Of a DNA stretch of 64,000 bases, positions 9,025 to 19,752 are shown in pieces (the first letter of the stretch is position 1; each line of letters opens with the position of its first letter). A program made the translations under genes and the position numbers. A model generated the notes under the pieces. That model worked only from the letters and a program-made list of their open reading frames with translations. It was not told where the DNA came from and ran no database searches. Source of the DNA: Scalesia atractyloides (lineage: Eukaryota > Streptophyta > Magnoliopsida > Asterales > Asteraceae); NCBI GenBank assembly GCA_947069175.1, contig CAMTDV010000019.1, positions 71,175,358-71,239,357 of the forward strand, written 5' to 3'.

Positions 9025-10230
9025 TTAATTTCGTTACTGATAGTCGTTTTTATGGTTTTCGACCGACGTAATACACGTGTTGATATCATTTTGGTCATGA
9101 GATGACTGTATTTTTTAGTTTATATGTCGGTTAATATACCGAGTGCCGAAACTGTCATGAATCAAACCAATACCGGCCGAATACCCACCGCTAACACACA
9201 AAGAATATTACTAGTTGTCATTACAGACTAGTTATAAGTTGTTAAAGGGGAAGTGTGGCTTTAGCAACTTCTGGGAGGACCTTAACTGCTATGTGAATCC
9301 AAGTGACCCGCTCTTAAAAGTCCATGTAGCAACATATATGTGAATGAATCGTCAATCAGGTGCCACGAACAGCAACTAAAGTCACACCTACTAATCAAAG
9401 TCTTAAAACATACACTTTTTGTTCATTATCTGACTAGAACCCTCAACCTTATGTTAAGAGACACATTAGATCAATGTTTTAAAAATTGGTTCAAACCGGC
9501 CGGTTGTACCGGTTGAACCGCCTAGTAGAACCGCTTAAAAACATTGCATTAGATAACAAATCAGATTTAAAATTGAAAAAAAAAATCAAATGCAAAGAAA
9601 ACGGAGCTCAGTGACCCAAAACGAAAAGTTTGCATCTTAACTAATTTGTTGACTGAACCATTGACTAACAATGTCAATCCGTCACAATCACCACCATTGC
9701 TCAGCCATCATTGGTCGTGTGACACTCTATCAAGTGTGCGACAATACACAGTGTGTGATGCTTCATGCAACAATTCACAGTTTGTTACACTCGAACATGA
9801 GTTCAACCTGAGCAAAACTTGCTCAGCGACACTCGCTTTACAACCTTTACAACACTCCACAATTGTTGCGACACTTGTGACTCTTAACAATTTCTTACAA
9901 TCATATGGTCGTTTAGCAACCAATGCGTCAGTAAGTGCTAAGCCATTGACATGTCTGATGGGTAAGAGACTTCGAACTAGTAAGATGACTGACTTGGCTC
10001 AACTTGATTGGTTGGTGGTGGGTTGATGAGGTGGTGGTAATGAACAAAGGTGAATGGATAAAGGGATAAAAAAAATTTCATTCAACATCTTTTTGAAGCT
10101 TAATGTTGACTGATTCAGAGGTAGTCTCTTAATGGAATCATCAAGAGGCTACCAAATAGCCCCTTATACAGTGACAATAATAACCGCTTTTACAGTAACT
10201 GAACGGGCGTCTCACAGCTCTCGAAACATT
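9025..10230. other. Intergenic sequence, no supported gene
   Basis: It begins with the duplicated snoRNA flank. An AACCGG/CCGGTT palindrome (about 9493-9530) may be the end of another MITE. The 126-residue frame at 9646-10026 begins with a non-ATG codon, has no recognisable domain and overlaps an open frame on the other strand, so I do not call it. Confidence 0.4.
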
Positions 10231-10231
10231 G

Positions 10232-10563
10232 CTTTTACTCTCTCCCCCAACAAATTATGGCTACTTGAAAACAATGCTGGACCCATTTGTTATGACAAGT
10301 CCTATATCGACGGGTCTATCCCATGTCCAAGTCATATTGTTGCCACAACATCTGACTTTACCACCGCTGCCAATGCTAATGACGCACATGTCTGAAGCAT
10401 CCTTTTCTCATGTCCAATGAACCACTGCCCATGAATTATGGGACTTCCTTGCTCGACCTTATGCTCCCCACATTGCCTCAAGAGAATTTACATTGAAGGC
10501 ACAACTCCTTAACCTACAAATGAAATCGGATGAAACACCCCATGCTTATGTTCTTGTTATCTA
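10232..10563 (+). pseudogene. Copia gag (UBN2-type) fragment
   Basis: 10420-10563 encodes TTAHELWDFLARPYAPHIASRE followed by LKAQLLNLQMKSDETPHAYV. This is the HELW..L...Y....SR...LK.QL..L pattern of plant Copia gag. Just upstream, in another frame, YIDGSIPCPSHIVATTSDF matches the F.DGS.P.P region that normally precedes it. The two parts are separated by a frameshift and stops, and no other Copia domains are nearby. Confidence 0.65.
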
Positions 10564-11720
10564 AATACATGTTTTACTATTTCATTTGAGCTTATGTAAC
10601 AAGAACCACCTAGTAAGATACTAAGATACTCTTTCACCCCTAGAATCCAACACATCTCCTCTTCTTGCATCTAAGCTTCAACATTGTGAGACACAGATAA
10701 AAAAAATGGAAATTTTTACTCATATATGCAAAAACACATGGGCAAAAACCAGGAGGGGTCAAGGGAGTTCATTTTCCGTTGTCACAAGAATTCGTCATTT
10801 TTTATATGAAATTTTAGGTTCATTTAAAGAAAAACACATAAATTCGACCTACCAATCAACAAGGTTTTGTACCGTCACTGCAAAATCATGCAAATATTAA
10901 TATCGGTTAGATACTAACAACATCCATATTGAATCATACCTTAAAAAGTAACAATAACCAATATCATAACTTAAGATAAGACAGAGAGTTTGTAGGTAAT
11001 AATGGGTATATATGAATCGTTTGAAGAGACAGAACTAGTTCTCTCGTATGCAATCAAGTTCTCATGAGCTCATTGCAGTCTCTCAGCTTCCAACACACCA
11101 TTATCATATTCACACCAATTTCACTTCACTTTTGTATGTTTTATCTCCAACACATCGGCCAACGGTTGCACCTTCTAGCCGTGAATCTTAATATAGAGCT
11201 ATGGCAAACATTGCTTCAGAAATTGTCTAGGTCACTCATCTTTTGTGTGAATTGCATGCTCTACCTCCGGATCATCCTCCTCTTTTATGTGACAACATAA
11301 GTGCACTTTTCATGACTCAAAATTCTATCTCACTTAAGCGTGCCAAACACCATTAATTTAGAGTATCATTTTATCAGGAAGCTATTTACTTTAGGCAACC
11401 AATCTTTAGGTGGTAAATATCTTCACAAAGAGTCTTTCGCGTGCTCTGTTTGCAATTTTCATACCATTACGTCTCGGGTCACTGTTTCAATTGAAGCGAG
11501 GGGGTGGAGTTAGATGATTATTTACCTATTCCATTATATTTTTTTTGTATTCCAAATTAGTTTATCATCCCATCAATTTTTATTGCAAATAATTTCATTC
11601 TTTGTGAGGTAATTTGACCATATCGCAAACAAGGTCTCTTGTATGCAATCAAGTTTCATCATAAGCCCATTGCAGCCTCTCCGCTTCCAACACACCAACA
11701 TTAACATCCTCACAACAAAG
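10564..11720. other. Repeat-derived non-coding sequence with a direct repeat pair
   Basis: CTCTCGTATGCAATCAAGTT...CATTGCAGTCTCTC..CTTCCAACACACCA at about 11041-11104 recurs with minor changes at 11636-11698. They could be LTR end fragments from a decayed retroelement. No gene is visible; the 10706-11300 frames are not supported. Confidence 0.35.
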
Positions 11721-11726
11721 AGATAG

Positions 11727-12197
11727 ATGGTAAACGAGCAATAAGCTGCGCCGCTACCCCTTTTTGAATAGCAAAACTTAGTCTTTTAAAAACTACGTCC
11801 ATAGATCTCGGGTCATAACATTACTATGCATGACCCTTTGAACTCGACGGAGTAGGTCCACAGCCTCTGTCGCCAGGAAACCAAAAGTATCAAAGGCAAA
11901 TGGGATAAACACATGCTGGTTGTCAATGCACGCTTTCTCGTGTTTTGTCACTTTGCCCGAAGCAGCCTGGCCCACCATGAAAGAATTACCCCCTAAGCCC
12001 ACAAGCGGGGAAACCCCTGTTAGATCCACAAATGCATGTTTTCCTCCTACCCATCCAAAGACCAAAATGTCAGCTGGTCGAAAGGTACATCTCCCTTCCA
12101 ATGGGTCAGTTAAGAAATTAACAGGGGCCTCTTTCTTGGCAGAAATACCAACGCGCCTGAATATGTCAAAAAGGACATCCCTAACCACTACCATCAC
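11727..12197 (-). pseudogene. C-terminal part of a plant RT-containing (LINE-like) ORF
   Basis: 12197-11793 encodes VVRDVLFDIFRRVGISAKKE, then GRCTFRPADILVFGWVGGKH, FVDLTGVSPLVG, KVTKHEKACIDNQHVFIPFA and FDTFGFLATEAVDLLRRVQR. After a frameshift, 11775-11727 gives FAIQKGVAAQLIARLP. I recognise this as the region found after the reverse transcriptase in a common group of plant mobile-element proteins. The RPADIL...FVDLTG core with acidic residues and a following Lys is reminiscent of PD-(D/E)XK nucleases; this is inference. There is no RT upstream, so it is a fragment. Confidence 0.6.
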
Positions 12198-12383
12198 ACA
12201 TCACCCCAATTGGTTTTTTCTTATTTGATGTCGGGTTTCTAGGTTTTTAGTGTTCAATTCATTTTCTTCAAAATCTTATTTAACTTGACGCCATTTATGT
12301 TTTTATTGTTTTTGGTCGGATTTGTTTGATGGTAACACGATTTATGGTAAATGGTCAGATGCGGAACACTGTGAAGAGTGAGG

Positions 12384-12668
12384 CACTGGTGGTCCAGGAG
12401 GAATAGCCTTTCATCATATTGCAGCAGGGACTTTGGGCATATTAGCAGGCAATGATAAGAGACCCAGGGAAACTTGGGTTCGAACCTTGAGCCAAACGGG
12501 TTTTACCGATAATTTTACCGTCGTGCCTACGGGTGGGTGGGTTATCGGGTTTTCCCCGGAATTGGTGGTGGACTCGGGTTACTCTCGGAGTACTCTGTTT
12601 GGTCCAAGGGTGCCCCGAGAGTGCTCGGGATTAATTAATTATGTTGGTCGTTCAAAAAAAAATAATTA
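12384..12668 (+). mobile_element. SINE (or short non-LTR 3' end) with pol III B box and A-tail
   Basis: A perfect B-box-like GGGTTCGAACC lies at about 12476-12486. The body is GC-rich with internal repeats (CTCGGGTTACTCTCGGAGTACTC, CCGAGAGTGCTCGGG), and the element ends GTTGGTCGTTCAAAAAAAAA. GAGTGAGG before the start and GAGTAAGG after the tail may be the target duplication (one mismatch). I could not define the A box with certainty. The 78-residue frame over it is not a gene. Confidence 0.6.
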
Positions 12669-12964
12669 AAATGAGTAAGGGTTCAATGCATGTGGTCATG
12701 GATAAAAAATCTGTAGTTTAAGAATAGATTAAGTTTTTTACTCATGCCGCACGTCGCGGCGGAACCTCATGTCTGTAACTTCGTTATTTACTTTGTCACA
12801 CACATTATGTTCTTGACATTAACGTGGTTAGAAATAGATAAAGAAGAGTAAAATGCCTCGCATGTCGCGGTGTAAAGTCATAAAAGTAATTTAAACAAAA
12901 GAATTAAAATGTTTGAGAAGATAAGGTGTGAATTTAATAAGAAAAAAATTGGGGAGTTAAAGTT

Positions 12965-13859
12965 GACACTTACAAAAGTAAAGGTGAATACACATGTTTC
13001 ATAGCACAATAATAGCGACAAAGCGTTTACGCCTAACCAACATGTGACACGTAGAGAGGCGAATCTAAGTATGCTAACAACAATGATACAAGCTAACCAA
13101 CACGACCGCGAGGTGGAGTATGCGCGATACGTGTTCACTACAGCAAACACGCACGTAAAGTAAATATGCAAGCCTTAACAACCCCCGAACCAATCGGGTG
13201 CCGAGTCCAAACTATAGTATTATCGTTGCTAAGGGTGGTCTGCAAGTCCTCATTATTTACGCATAGCAAACAAACATTCAGCGATTCACGTATAACATGC
13301 GACAGCGGTTAGCGTTAAGAGAGTTTAGCGTTGTGTGTAGCGTGTTTTGATGTAGAGAATGTATGTAACACCCAAAAGTGCGTTTTAAGCGAAAAGGGTT
13401 CAAGTATACTCACAGGTCGTGCTTAGCAAGTAAACACAATCTGCTATGGAATGAAGGGAGCGTTGGAACAGTCTGTAAGCGAGAACAAAAGTGTATCAGT
13501 CTTCCGAAGTGCTGAAACGGTCGAAGCGAAGTGCGGTGATGTAGCAGACAACTTCTTGCGAATTTGTGCTAGTTCGCACGAAGTGGAACTTCGTGCGAAG
13601 TAGCACCAAGTTCTCACCAGGGTGCACTTCGTGCGAAGTTGCACCTGGTGTTCACCAGAAGTGCACTTCGTGCGAACTTGGTGCCAGTTCGTGCAAAGTT
13701 GCCCTTTCTGGTGCGAAGTTAGGATGTTTTGGTGTCAAAATCGCGTGTTTTCGTGTCGTATCTTCGGGAAATCGAGCGGTCATCCCTCCAGCCTCAAGTT
13801 ACTGATCAAACCTAGCGCCGGAGAGGTCCTTTGTGCGATTTTAGTCAGTTCATAGGAAC
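12965..13859 (-). mobile_element. LTR G, left segment (gypsy LTR, minus orientation)
   Basis: This is LTR sequence related to the D LTR. It shares AGCCTTAACAACCCCCG, the TGTAACACCCAAAAGTGCG...GGGTTCAAGTATACTCAC block, AGTGTATCAGTCTTCCGAAGTGCTGAAACGGTCG and a cluster of ACTTCG-NN-CGAAGT dyads at 13565-13720. The left end is truncated: the usual TGTGACA terminus is not found and similarity fades near 12965. It is broken at 13859 by the hAT element and continues at 51858. 12669-12964 holds no supported feature. Confidence 0.75.
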
Positions 13860-14026
13860 CAGTAGCGGACCCAGGAATTTTTCCATGGGGGTGCAGAATT
13901 TTTCCGCCTATATATAATAAAAAATTCGGTTCGAGTCGGGTCGTTTCGGGTCACAAAAAAACATAAAACCAAAATTTATATAATCATCTAAAACATGTCA
14001 AACGTTATTACAAGTTACAAACATAT

Positions 14027-15680
14027 CTAAAATGTCGCTCTACGGGTTTTCATTTTTTGAAATCTATCCAAAACATCATCTAGATGTACTTTCTTAAGCA
14101 AGTCCTTCTCTATATAACATATACAACTATCACTTAAATTCTCATCCCCAATCCGATTATGTAAGTCGGTCTTCACAATCTTCATTGCCGAAAAACATCT
14201 TTCAACGATTGCGGTTATGACGGGTAATACGAGAACAAGCTTTAATAAACGATATACCAATGTATAAGTTACATGAATATTTGTTGAAACCATTAACCTT
14301 ACAAGACTCGACAAACCATCCAAGTTGGCAAATCGTGTATCTTTTTCACATAACCAAAGTAGTTTCCGAGTTGAACCCGAAGCCTTCGTTTTTCGGTTTC
14401 ATCGAAATCATATGGATACTTTTCGGCTAGTTTTAGTATATTTGGAATGTCAAACACACTAAAATTATCACACGGACTCAAACAACTCATACAAAGAAGT
14501 AGTTCAGATGTTACCTCGTTAAAACGGTTCCCAAATTCTTGAATTTGCAAATCTAGAACCGCATTGAAGCAATCACACTCGTAATAACGCCGATTTGAGA
14601 TGTTCGTCTTTCTTCTTGGCCACCTTGGGTTAATATATTCTTCATCTAAATTTTTCACCTCAAGTTCACATGTCACAAAAAGAGTTAACCTTCTCCAAGA
14701 ATTCATTAAATCCTTCCAACCTAAACTTTTCAAGTTGGTTTTTTTGTGGAAGAAACCAATTTAACCGCATTCATCAAATCTTGTTCTTTTCTTTGTAGAC
14801 ATTGGGACAATGTGTGTGTGATGTTTAGAATATGTTCCATCAAGTGTATGTAAAATACAAAGTTGTATTTTTTCATATCCTCTAGAAGTCCATCCGTTTG
14901 TCTACTACAAGGAAGCGTTTGACTCATTTCTACAATCCATCCAAGAACTTCCACAATGTTTGGATATAAAGTAATCAATCACGAGAGCGTTTTGTAGTGG
15001 GAATTCCAACGTGTATCTCCCGGTCTTGAAAGTGTCATTTCTTGATTCAACCCACTTCCGGAACAAAGCGCGTCTTCCATTTTTTCCAATTGTCTTCTTT
15101 GGCTTTCACGAAGCATGTCTTGTCGTTTGGAAGATGCACAAACGACATTTGTTAAACATGATATCGTTTCAAATACTCTCCAAATAGGTGTCTGTTTGTG
15201 TGCAACCGCCACAACAACTAGTTGAAGTTAATGTGCAAAACAATGAATATAGAAAGCCGAAACATTTTCCTTTAAAATAAGAGCTCTTAAGCCGTTAAAC
15301 TCACCCTACATGTTACTTGCCCCGTCATAACCTTGTCCTCTAATCCTTTTCAAACTCAACCCATAACGTGCCAACATATCATCAATAGCCGATTTAAGTG
15401 TTAATGCGCTTGTCTCTTTGACATGAACAAGCCCAATAAAACGCTCCTTAACAATCCCAAGTTTATCAACATTACGTATGACAACCGCCATTTGTTCTTT
15501 TTTTGATACATCACATGATTCATCAACTAATAATGAAAAAACTTCATCACCAAGATCTTCAAAAATTTGTTTAAGTACCTCTTGAGCATAACAATGTTTG
15601 ATGTCCGCTTGAATTTTAGGACTAGTCATTTGGTTATTCGTCGGTGCATTCTCTAAGATAACCTTTCCAAGCTCTTCATT
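14027..15680 (-). pseudogene. hAT-type transposase (TTF/ZMYM-like), C-terminal two-thirds
   Basis: Minus-strand pieces give, in order: EELGKVILENAP..., SLLVDESCDVSKKEQMAVVIR with a conserved Asp, RGQGYDGASNM with the second, WRVFETISCLTN, RPGDTRWNSHYKTL, and the C-terminal dimerisation domain LPVITAIVERCFSAMKIVKTDLHNRIGDENLSDSC. This is the DUF4371/hAT-dimerisation architecture of zinc-finger MYM-like plant transposases, with a normal C terminus. In-frame stops follow GASNM (CAG to TAG), precede LQLVVV (CAA to TAA) and follow YKTLS (CGA to TGA), and there are short frameshifts, so it is a pseudogene. Its N-terminal third lies 25.6 kb away at 41283-41966. Confidence 0.88.
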
Positions 15681-17441
15681 TGTCACACCCCAACCGATGG
15701 AAGTATCATCGGGCGCGACACTAAGTGTTTAGATTGTTTGAGAGAATCCACAACGACTATTTTTAAATGACAATATTTAAGTGTCAATTTCCTGTACAAT
15801 CAACATACAATCATTACATAATCATCACGAATCCAAATAATCTCAAACAGTTTCAAGTCGATTATAATTTATTACAAGTTTCTAAGTAAAGCTCTAAGTC
15901 CATTTGCTGCGAGTAGAAACATTAACCTGCAACATACGTTAAAATAATTGTCAATACAAAAATGTATTTGCGACCATACAAGTTTTGATATAATAGCATA
16001 ATAGATGACAGCGTCTCGAATTTCCACATACATAAACATGATTCACATAACATATAAACTCACAAGACAAATTTCACAATGTTAAGCTCTCGAAAAGGCT
16101 GCGAAGCGCGATGTGTCCTTCCTAACTAGACCCCGTCGGGTGTTAGCCAAACTATAGTACCATACTAGCTAAGGTGGAGTTAACGAAAAGATATCCTAGT
16201 TTACATGTTTCAAGCATCACGTATAATTATGTATAACATATATTCGCGTGTGATAAATCAGTTTAGCTTGTATCGTGTACTTTGATAGGAACGTATGTTA
16301 CACCCACAAAAGTGCGTTAAAGCGAAAATGGGTCAAGTATACTCACAGTTGGTGAGATTAGGGAGAGAGATGGGATATGATGTAGATTGATAGGAGTGCC
16401 CGATCAGCCTGTAAAATAATAGAAGTGCATCAGTCTTCTGAAGTGCCGAAACGGTCGGAACATGAATGAGCGAGTACAAGTTCGGGCGAATTTGTACCAG
16501 GTCTAAGAGATTTGGTACAAGTTCAGGCGAACTTGCCTGTTTGACTTACTGAAACCACAAGTTCGAGCGAACTTGTCTGGTTTCCTTGGAAACAGGACAA
16601 GTTCGGGCGAACTTGCCTTGATTGCTGGAGGCTGATACAAGTTCGGGCGAACTTGTCTTATTTTGGTTGAAGTTGATACAAGTTCGGGCGAAATTGTCTG
16701 ATTTCTTTGAAAATCATACAAGTTCGGGCGAACTTGGTTGTTTTTCTTGGAAATTTTGACAAGTTCGGCCGAAGTTGGTCACCAAACTGGTGACAACTTT
16801 GAGCGAACTTGATCAATTTGGAGCGAACTTGGCTGTTTTGGTCACCAAATCGTGCGTTTTCGCTTCGTTTGTTGAGGAAATCGAGTGTCCATCCCTCCAA
16901 CCTTAAGCTTCTTAGCAAAACCTAGACTGGAGATGTCTTTTGGAGCGAGTTTTAGCCACTTTACAGGAACTCGGGCTAATCCGGGCAAACTTGATGGTTC
17001 GTACGGGTTAGTCCAGCTCGTGCAAGGTGACGTCATCGTCCTTGTGCTTCCGGATCTGATATCTTGCTTGACAACGCCTCGTTCCACTTCACAATGAACA
17101 AAACATATGTCATTTAGTCCGAATTTTGTGTAAAAATTGATGTTTAAAAGGTTTTACTTAGATCTATGTGTAGATCTAAGTGACAATGAGAAGTTTTGTA
17201 GAAAGAGATGAAGATTTTCGTAAACAGAAGAGTTTTGATGAAATCGAAGGTAAAACCTTGTGCAAAATCGTGGTAAAGATGTTGTGGTTTGCATAAAAGG
17301 GTTGATTCTTACTTGGAAATCAAAGGTTTTCGGTTTTGGGAGATCTGGGGCGAACTTGCAGCAAGATGTGCATGAATGGGGGTGTTGGGTTTTTATAGGT
17401 GAGGAGAGAATGGGCTGGAATAGACCAAGTTCGGCCGAACT
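15681..17441 (-). repeat. Element C 3' LTR, distal segment
   Basis: Starts TGTCACACCCCAACCGATGG (complement of the LTR 3' end). It contains the conserved CAAGTATACTCACAG (donor-like, complement) near 16340, a dyad cluster at 16480-16830 with alternating GG and GC centres, and TTTTTATAG (TATA box, complement) near 17393. It breaks off inside a CAAGTTCGGCCGAACTTG dyad where element A begins. The open frames here (16503-17543) are products of the dyad repeats. Confidence 0.85.
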
Positions 17442-19736
17442 TGTAACAACCCGCTTCCTCGCAAGCTCATCACTCTCGTTACGCCTAGAACCAGAGATTC
17501 GGATCATAATGTAACTTAAATCGCTTATTACGCTATACCGCATATTTTCGCATCACATCACACATCACAACGCTTACGCTTATATCGCACTCGCTAAATA
17601 CTACAAGTTCTGCGTGAAGTTCCCAAGGCTATCTGCTCGCTTAAACTGCAACGTGACTCTCGCAAGACTTGGGAACAAAGCCGCATGCTACATCGCTTAC
17701 TCATCGAATCTTAACTTAATTCAATCAATTAATACGCTTAGCGCTTTGCTAATACGTTAATATATCTATATAATACGAACCGAATCGCCAAAAAAACTCT
17801 TAACGCGAAATAATCGAACAAAACTTGGCCAATAGGTAAAGTTCGGCCGAACTTGTACATCACAAGTTCGCCCGAACTTGTCCAGGCTTCCTTAATTCCT
17901 CAAAAACTACAAGTCCGCCCAGACTTGTCTTAAAACCATGGAAACCAACAAGTTCCCTCGAACTTGTAACAAGTTCGCCCGAACTTGATACAAGTTCGCC
18001 CGAACTTGATACAAGTTCGCCCGAACTTGATACAAGTTCGCCCGAACTTGATGTATCTAACCTACTTTTCTCACTCCACCTATAAATACTCAGCTCCATT
18101 CTTCATTTGCACTTGCTGCAAGTTCGTCCGGAGCTCCCCAAAACCGAAACCCTTTGTTTTCTAAATAAGAATCAACTCGTTTTCAAGCTACAACAACGTT
18201 TACGACGATTTTGCACAAGGTTTCTACCTTCGATTTCATCAAAACTCTTTTGTTTACGAAAATCTTCATCTTTTAATGCAAAACTTCTGTTTTTGACTTA
18301 GATCTATGCCTAGATCTAAGTAAAAACCTTTTAAACACTGATTTTCGCACAATATTCGGACTAAATGACGTATGTTTCGTTCACATTGAAGTGGAACAAG
18401 GCGTTGTCGAGCTAGATCTCAGATCCGGAAGCACAGGGATGAAATCGTTACTATGCACAAACTGGACTAAACCGTTCGAACCTTCAAGTTCGCCCGGATT
18501 AGTCCGAGTTTCTGTAAAATGGCTAAAACTCGCTCCAAAAGACCTATTCAGCCTTGGTTTTGCTCAGTAGCCTAAGGTTGGAGGGATGGAGACTCGATTT
18601 CCTCAGCAAACGACGCGAAAACACACGAATTGGGGACTAAAACAGTCAAGTTCGCTCGGAAAACCCCAAGTTCACTTGAACTTGTCACCAGGATGGTGAC
18701 CAAGTTCGCCCGAACTTGTCTAAAACCACAACAATTCAGGTAAGTTCGCCCGAACTTGTCCAATTCTCAAGAGTATTAGACAAGTTCGCCCGAACTTGTA
18801 TCATACCTCAGCAAATAGGGCAAGTTCGCCCGAACTTGTCCAGTTTCTCAGTAAACCAGACAAGTTCGACTGAACTTGTACCTCCAGTAAGCCTAGACAG
18901 TCAAGTTCGCCCGAACTTGTCTGCTGTTCCATCAACCGTAAACCGTTTCAGTAATTTGGAAGACTGATGCACTTCTGTTCGCTTACAGGCTGAACCGGCG
19001 CTCTCCTCAACTCACCTCAGATCTCATCTCTCATTTAATCGCACCAACTGTGACTATACTTGACGCATTTTCGCTTTAATGCGCTTTTTGGGTGTAACAT
19101 ATGTTTATATCAAAACACACGAAACACGCTAAACTGATTTGTCACACGCGAATATTTGTTTTACATATTTATACGTGATGCTAGGAACATGTAAACTAGG
19201 ACACATTTTCGTTGACTCCACCCTAGCTAGTATGGTTCTATAGTTTGGCTAACACCCGATGGGGTCTAGTTAGGAAGGAAGACATCGCGCTTCGCAACCT
19301 TTTTCGATAGCTTAAGATGTGAAATTTGTCTTGTGAGTTTGTATGTTTTGTGTGTCATGTTTATGTATGTGGAAATTCGCGGCACCGTTTTATCTATTAT
19401 GCTATTATATCAAAAGCTGTATGCTTGCCAATACATTTTTGTGTTGACAATTATTTTAACGTATGTTGCAGGATATTGAGTTCTACCTGCTGCAAACTGG
19501 ACGTAGGATTTATCATCAGAAACGCATTGTAATAGAAAATCTAGGGATGATCGAATTATGTTTGTTTGAGAGATGTTTAGATATTTGTAATAATTGTTTA
19601 TGGATTATATGTTTGTTAGTATGGGATAACGAATGTTTAAATATTGTCGCGTAAATAATTGTTATGGATTCTCTCGAGCAATCTGATTCGCCTAGTGTCG
19701 CGCCCTGATGATTCCGCCATCGGTTGGGGTGTGACA
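17442..19736 (+). repeat. Element A 5' LTR (2295 bp)
   Basis: Begins TGTAACAACCCGC and ends GGGGTGTGACA. Order inside: dyad cluster 17835-18050 with four perfect copies of CAAGTTCGCCCGAACTTG at 17970, 17991, 18012 and 18033 (period 21 bp); TATA box at 18081; splice-like sites (see the F LTR); a second, irregular dyad cluster at 18650-18925; the conserved TTCGCTTACAG acceptor-like site; and the TGACTATACTTGACGC and ACGTATGTTGCAG pair. The open frames made of SSGELV-type repeats come from the dyads. Confidence 0.9.
18081..18088 (+). promoter_or_regulatory. TATA box of LTR A
   Basis: CCACC-TATAAATA-CTCAGCTCC. The same box, in the same context (about 25-40 bases before CTTGCTGCAAGTTCG), occurs in F (43934), D (54869-54876, complement), C (40691-40698, complement) and G (52388-52395, complement). 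It places the U3/R boundary near 18110 and makes the upstream dyad cluster part of U3. Confidence 0.75.
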
Positions 19737-19739
19737 GAT

Positions 19740-19752
19740 TGGTATCAGAGCC
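19740..19752 (+). other. Primer-binding site of element A
   Basis: TGGTATCAGAGCC three bases after the LTR end, complementary to the 3' end of plant initiator methionine tRNA. The same site is present in B (25602) and three times in E (48737-48949, complement). Confidence 0.92.

Noticed and set aside
9646..10026. 126-residue open frame
   Set aside because: It begins with a non-ATG codon, has no recognisable domain and overlaps an open frame on the other strand; nothing shows that it is coding.
12433..12669. 78-residue open frame
   Set aside because: It overlays a SINE-like sequence with a B box and an A-tail; the frame ends in the tail.
12740..12880. Helitron-like GC-rich motifs (GCCGCACGTCGCGGCGG and GCATGTCGCGGTG)
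   Set aside because: There is no clear 5'-TC or 3'-CTRR end with a hairpin at the right distance, so no element could be delimited.
17860..18099. Open frame encoding repeated SSGELV peptides
   Set aside because: It is the translation of tandem CAAGTTCGCCCGAACTTG dyads in an LTR upstream of its TATA box. Similar frames arise on both strands wherever the dyads occur (16503-16918, 18572-18967, 40611-40892, 44647-44841, 54006-54335).
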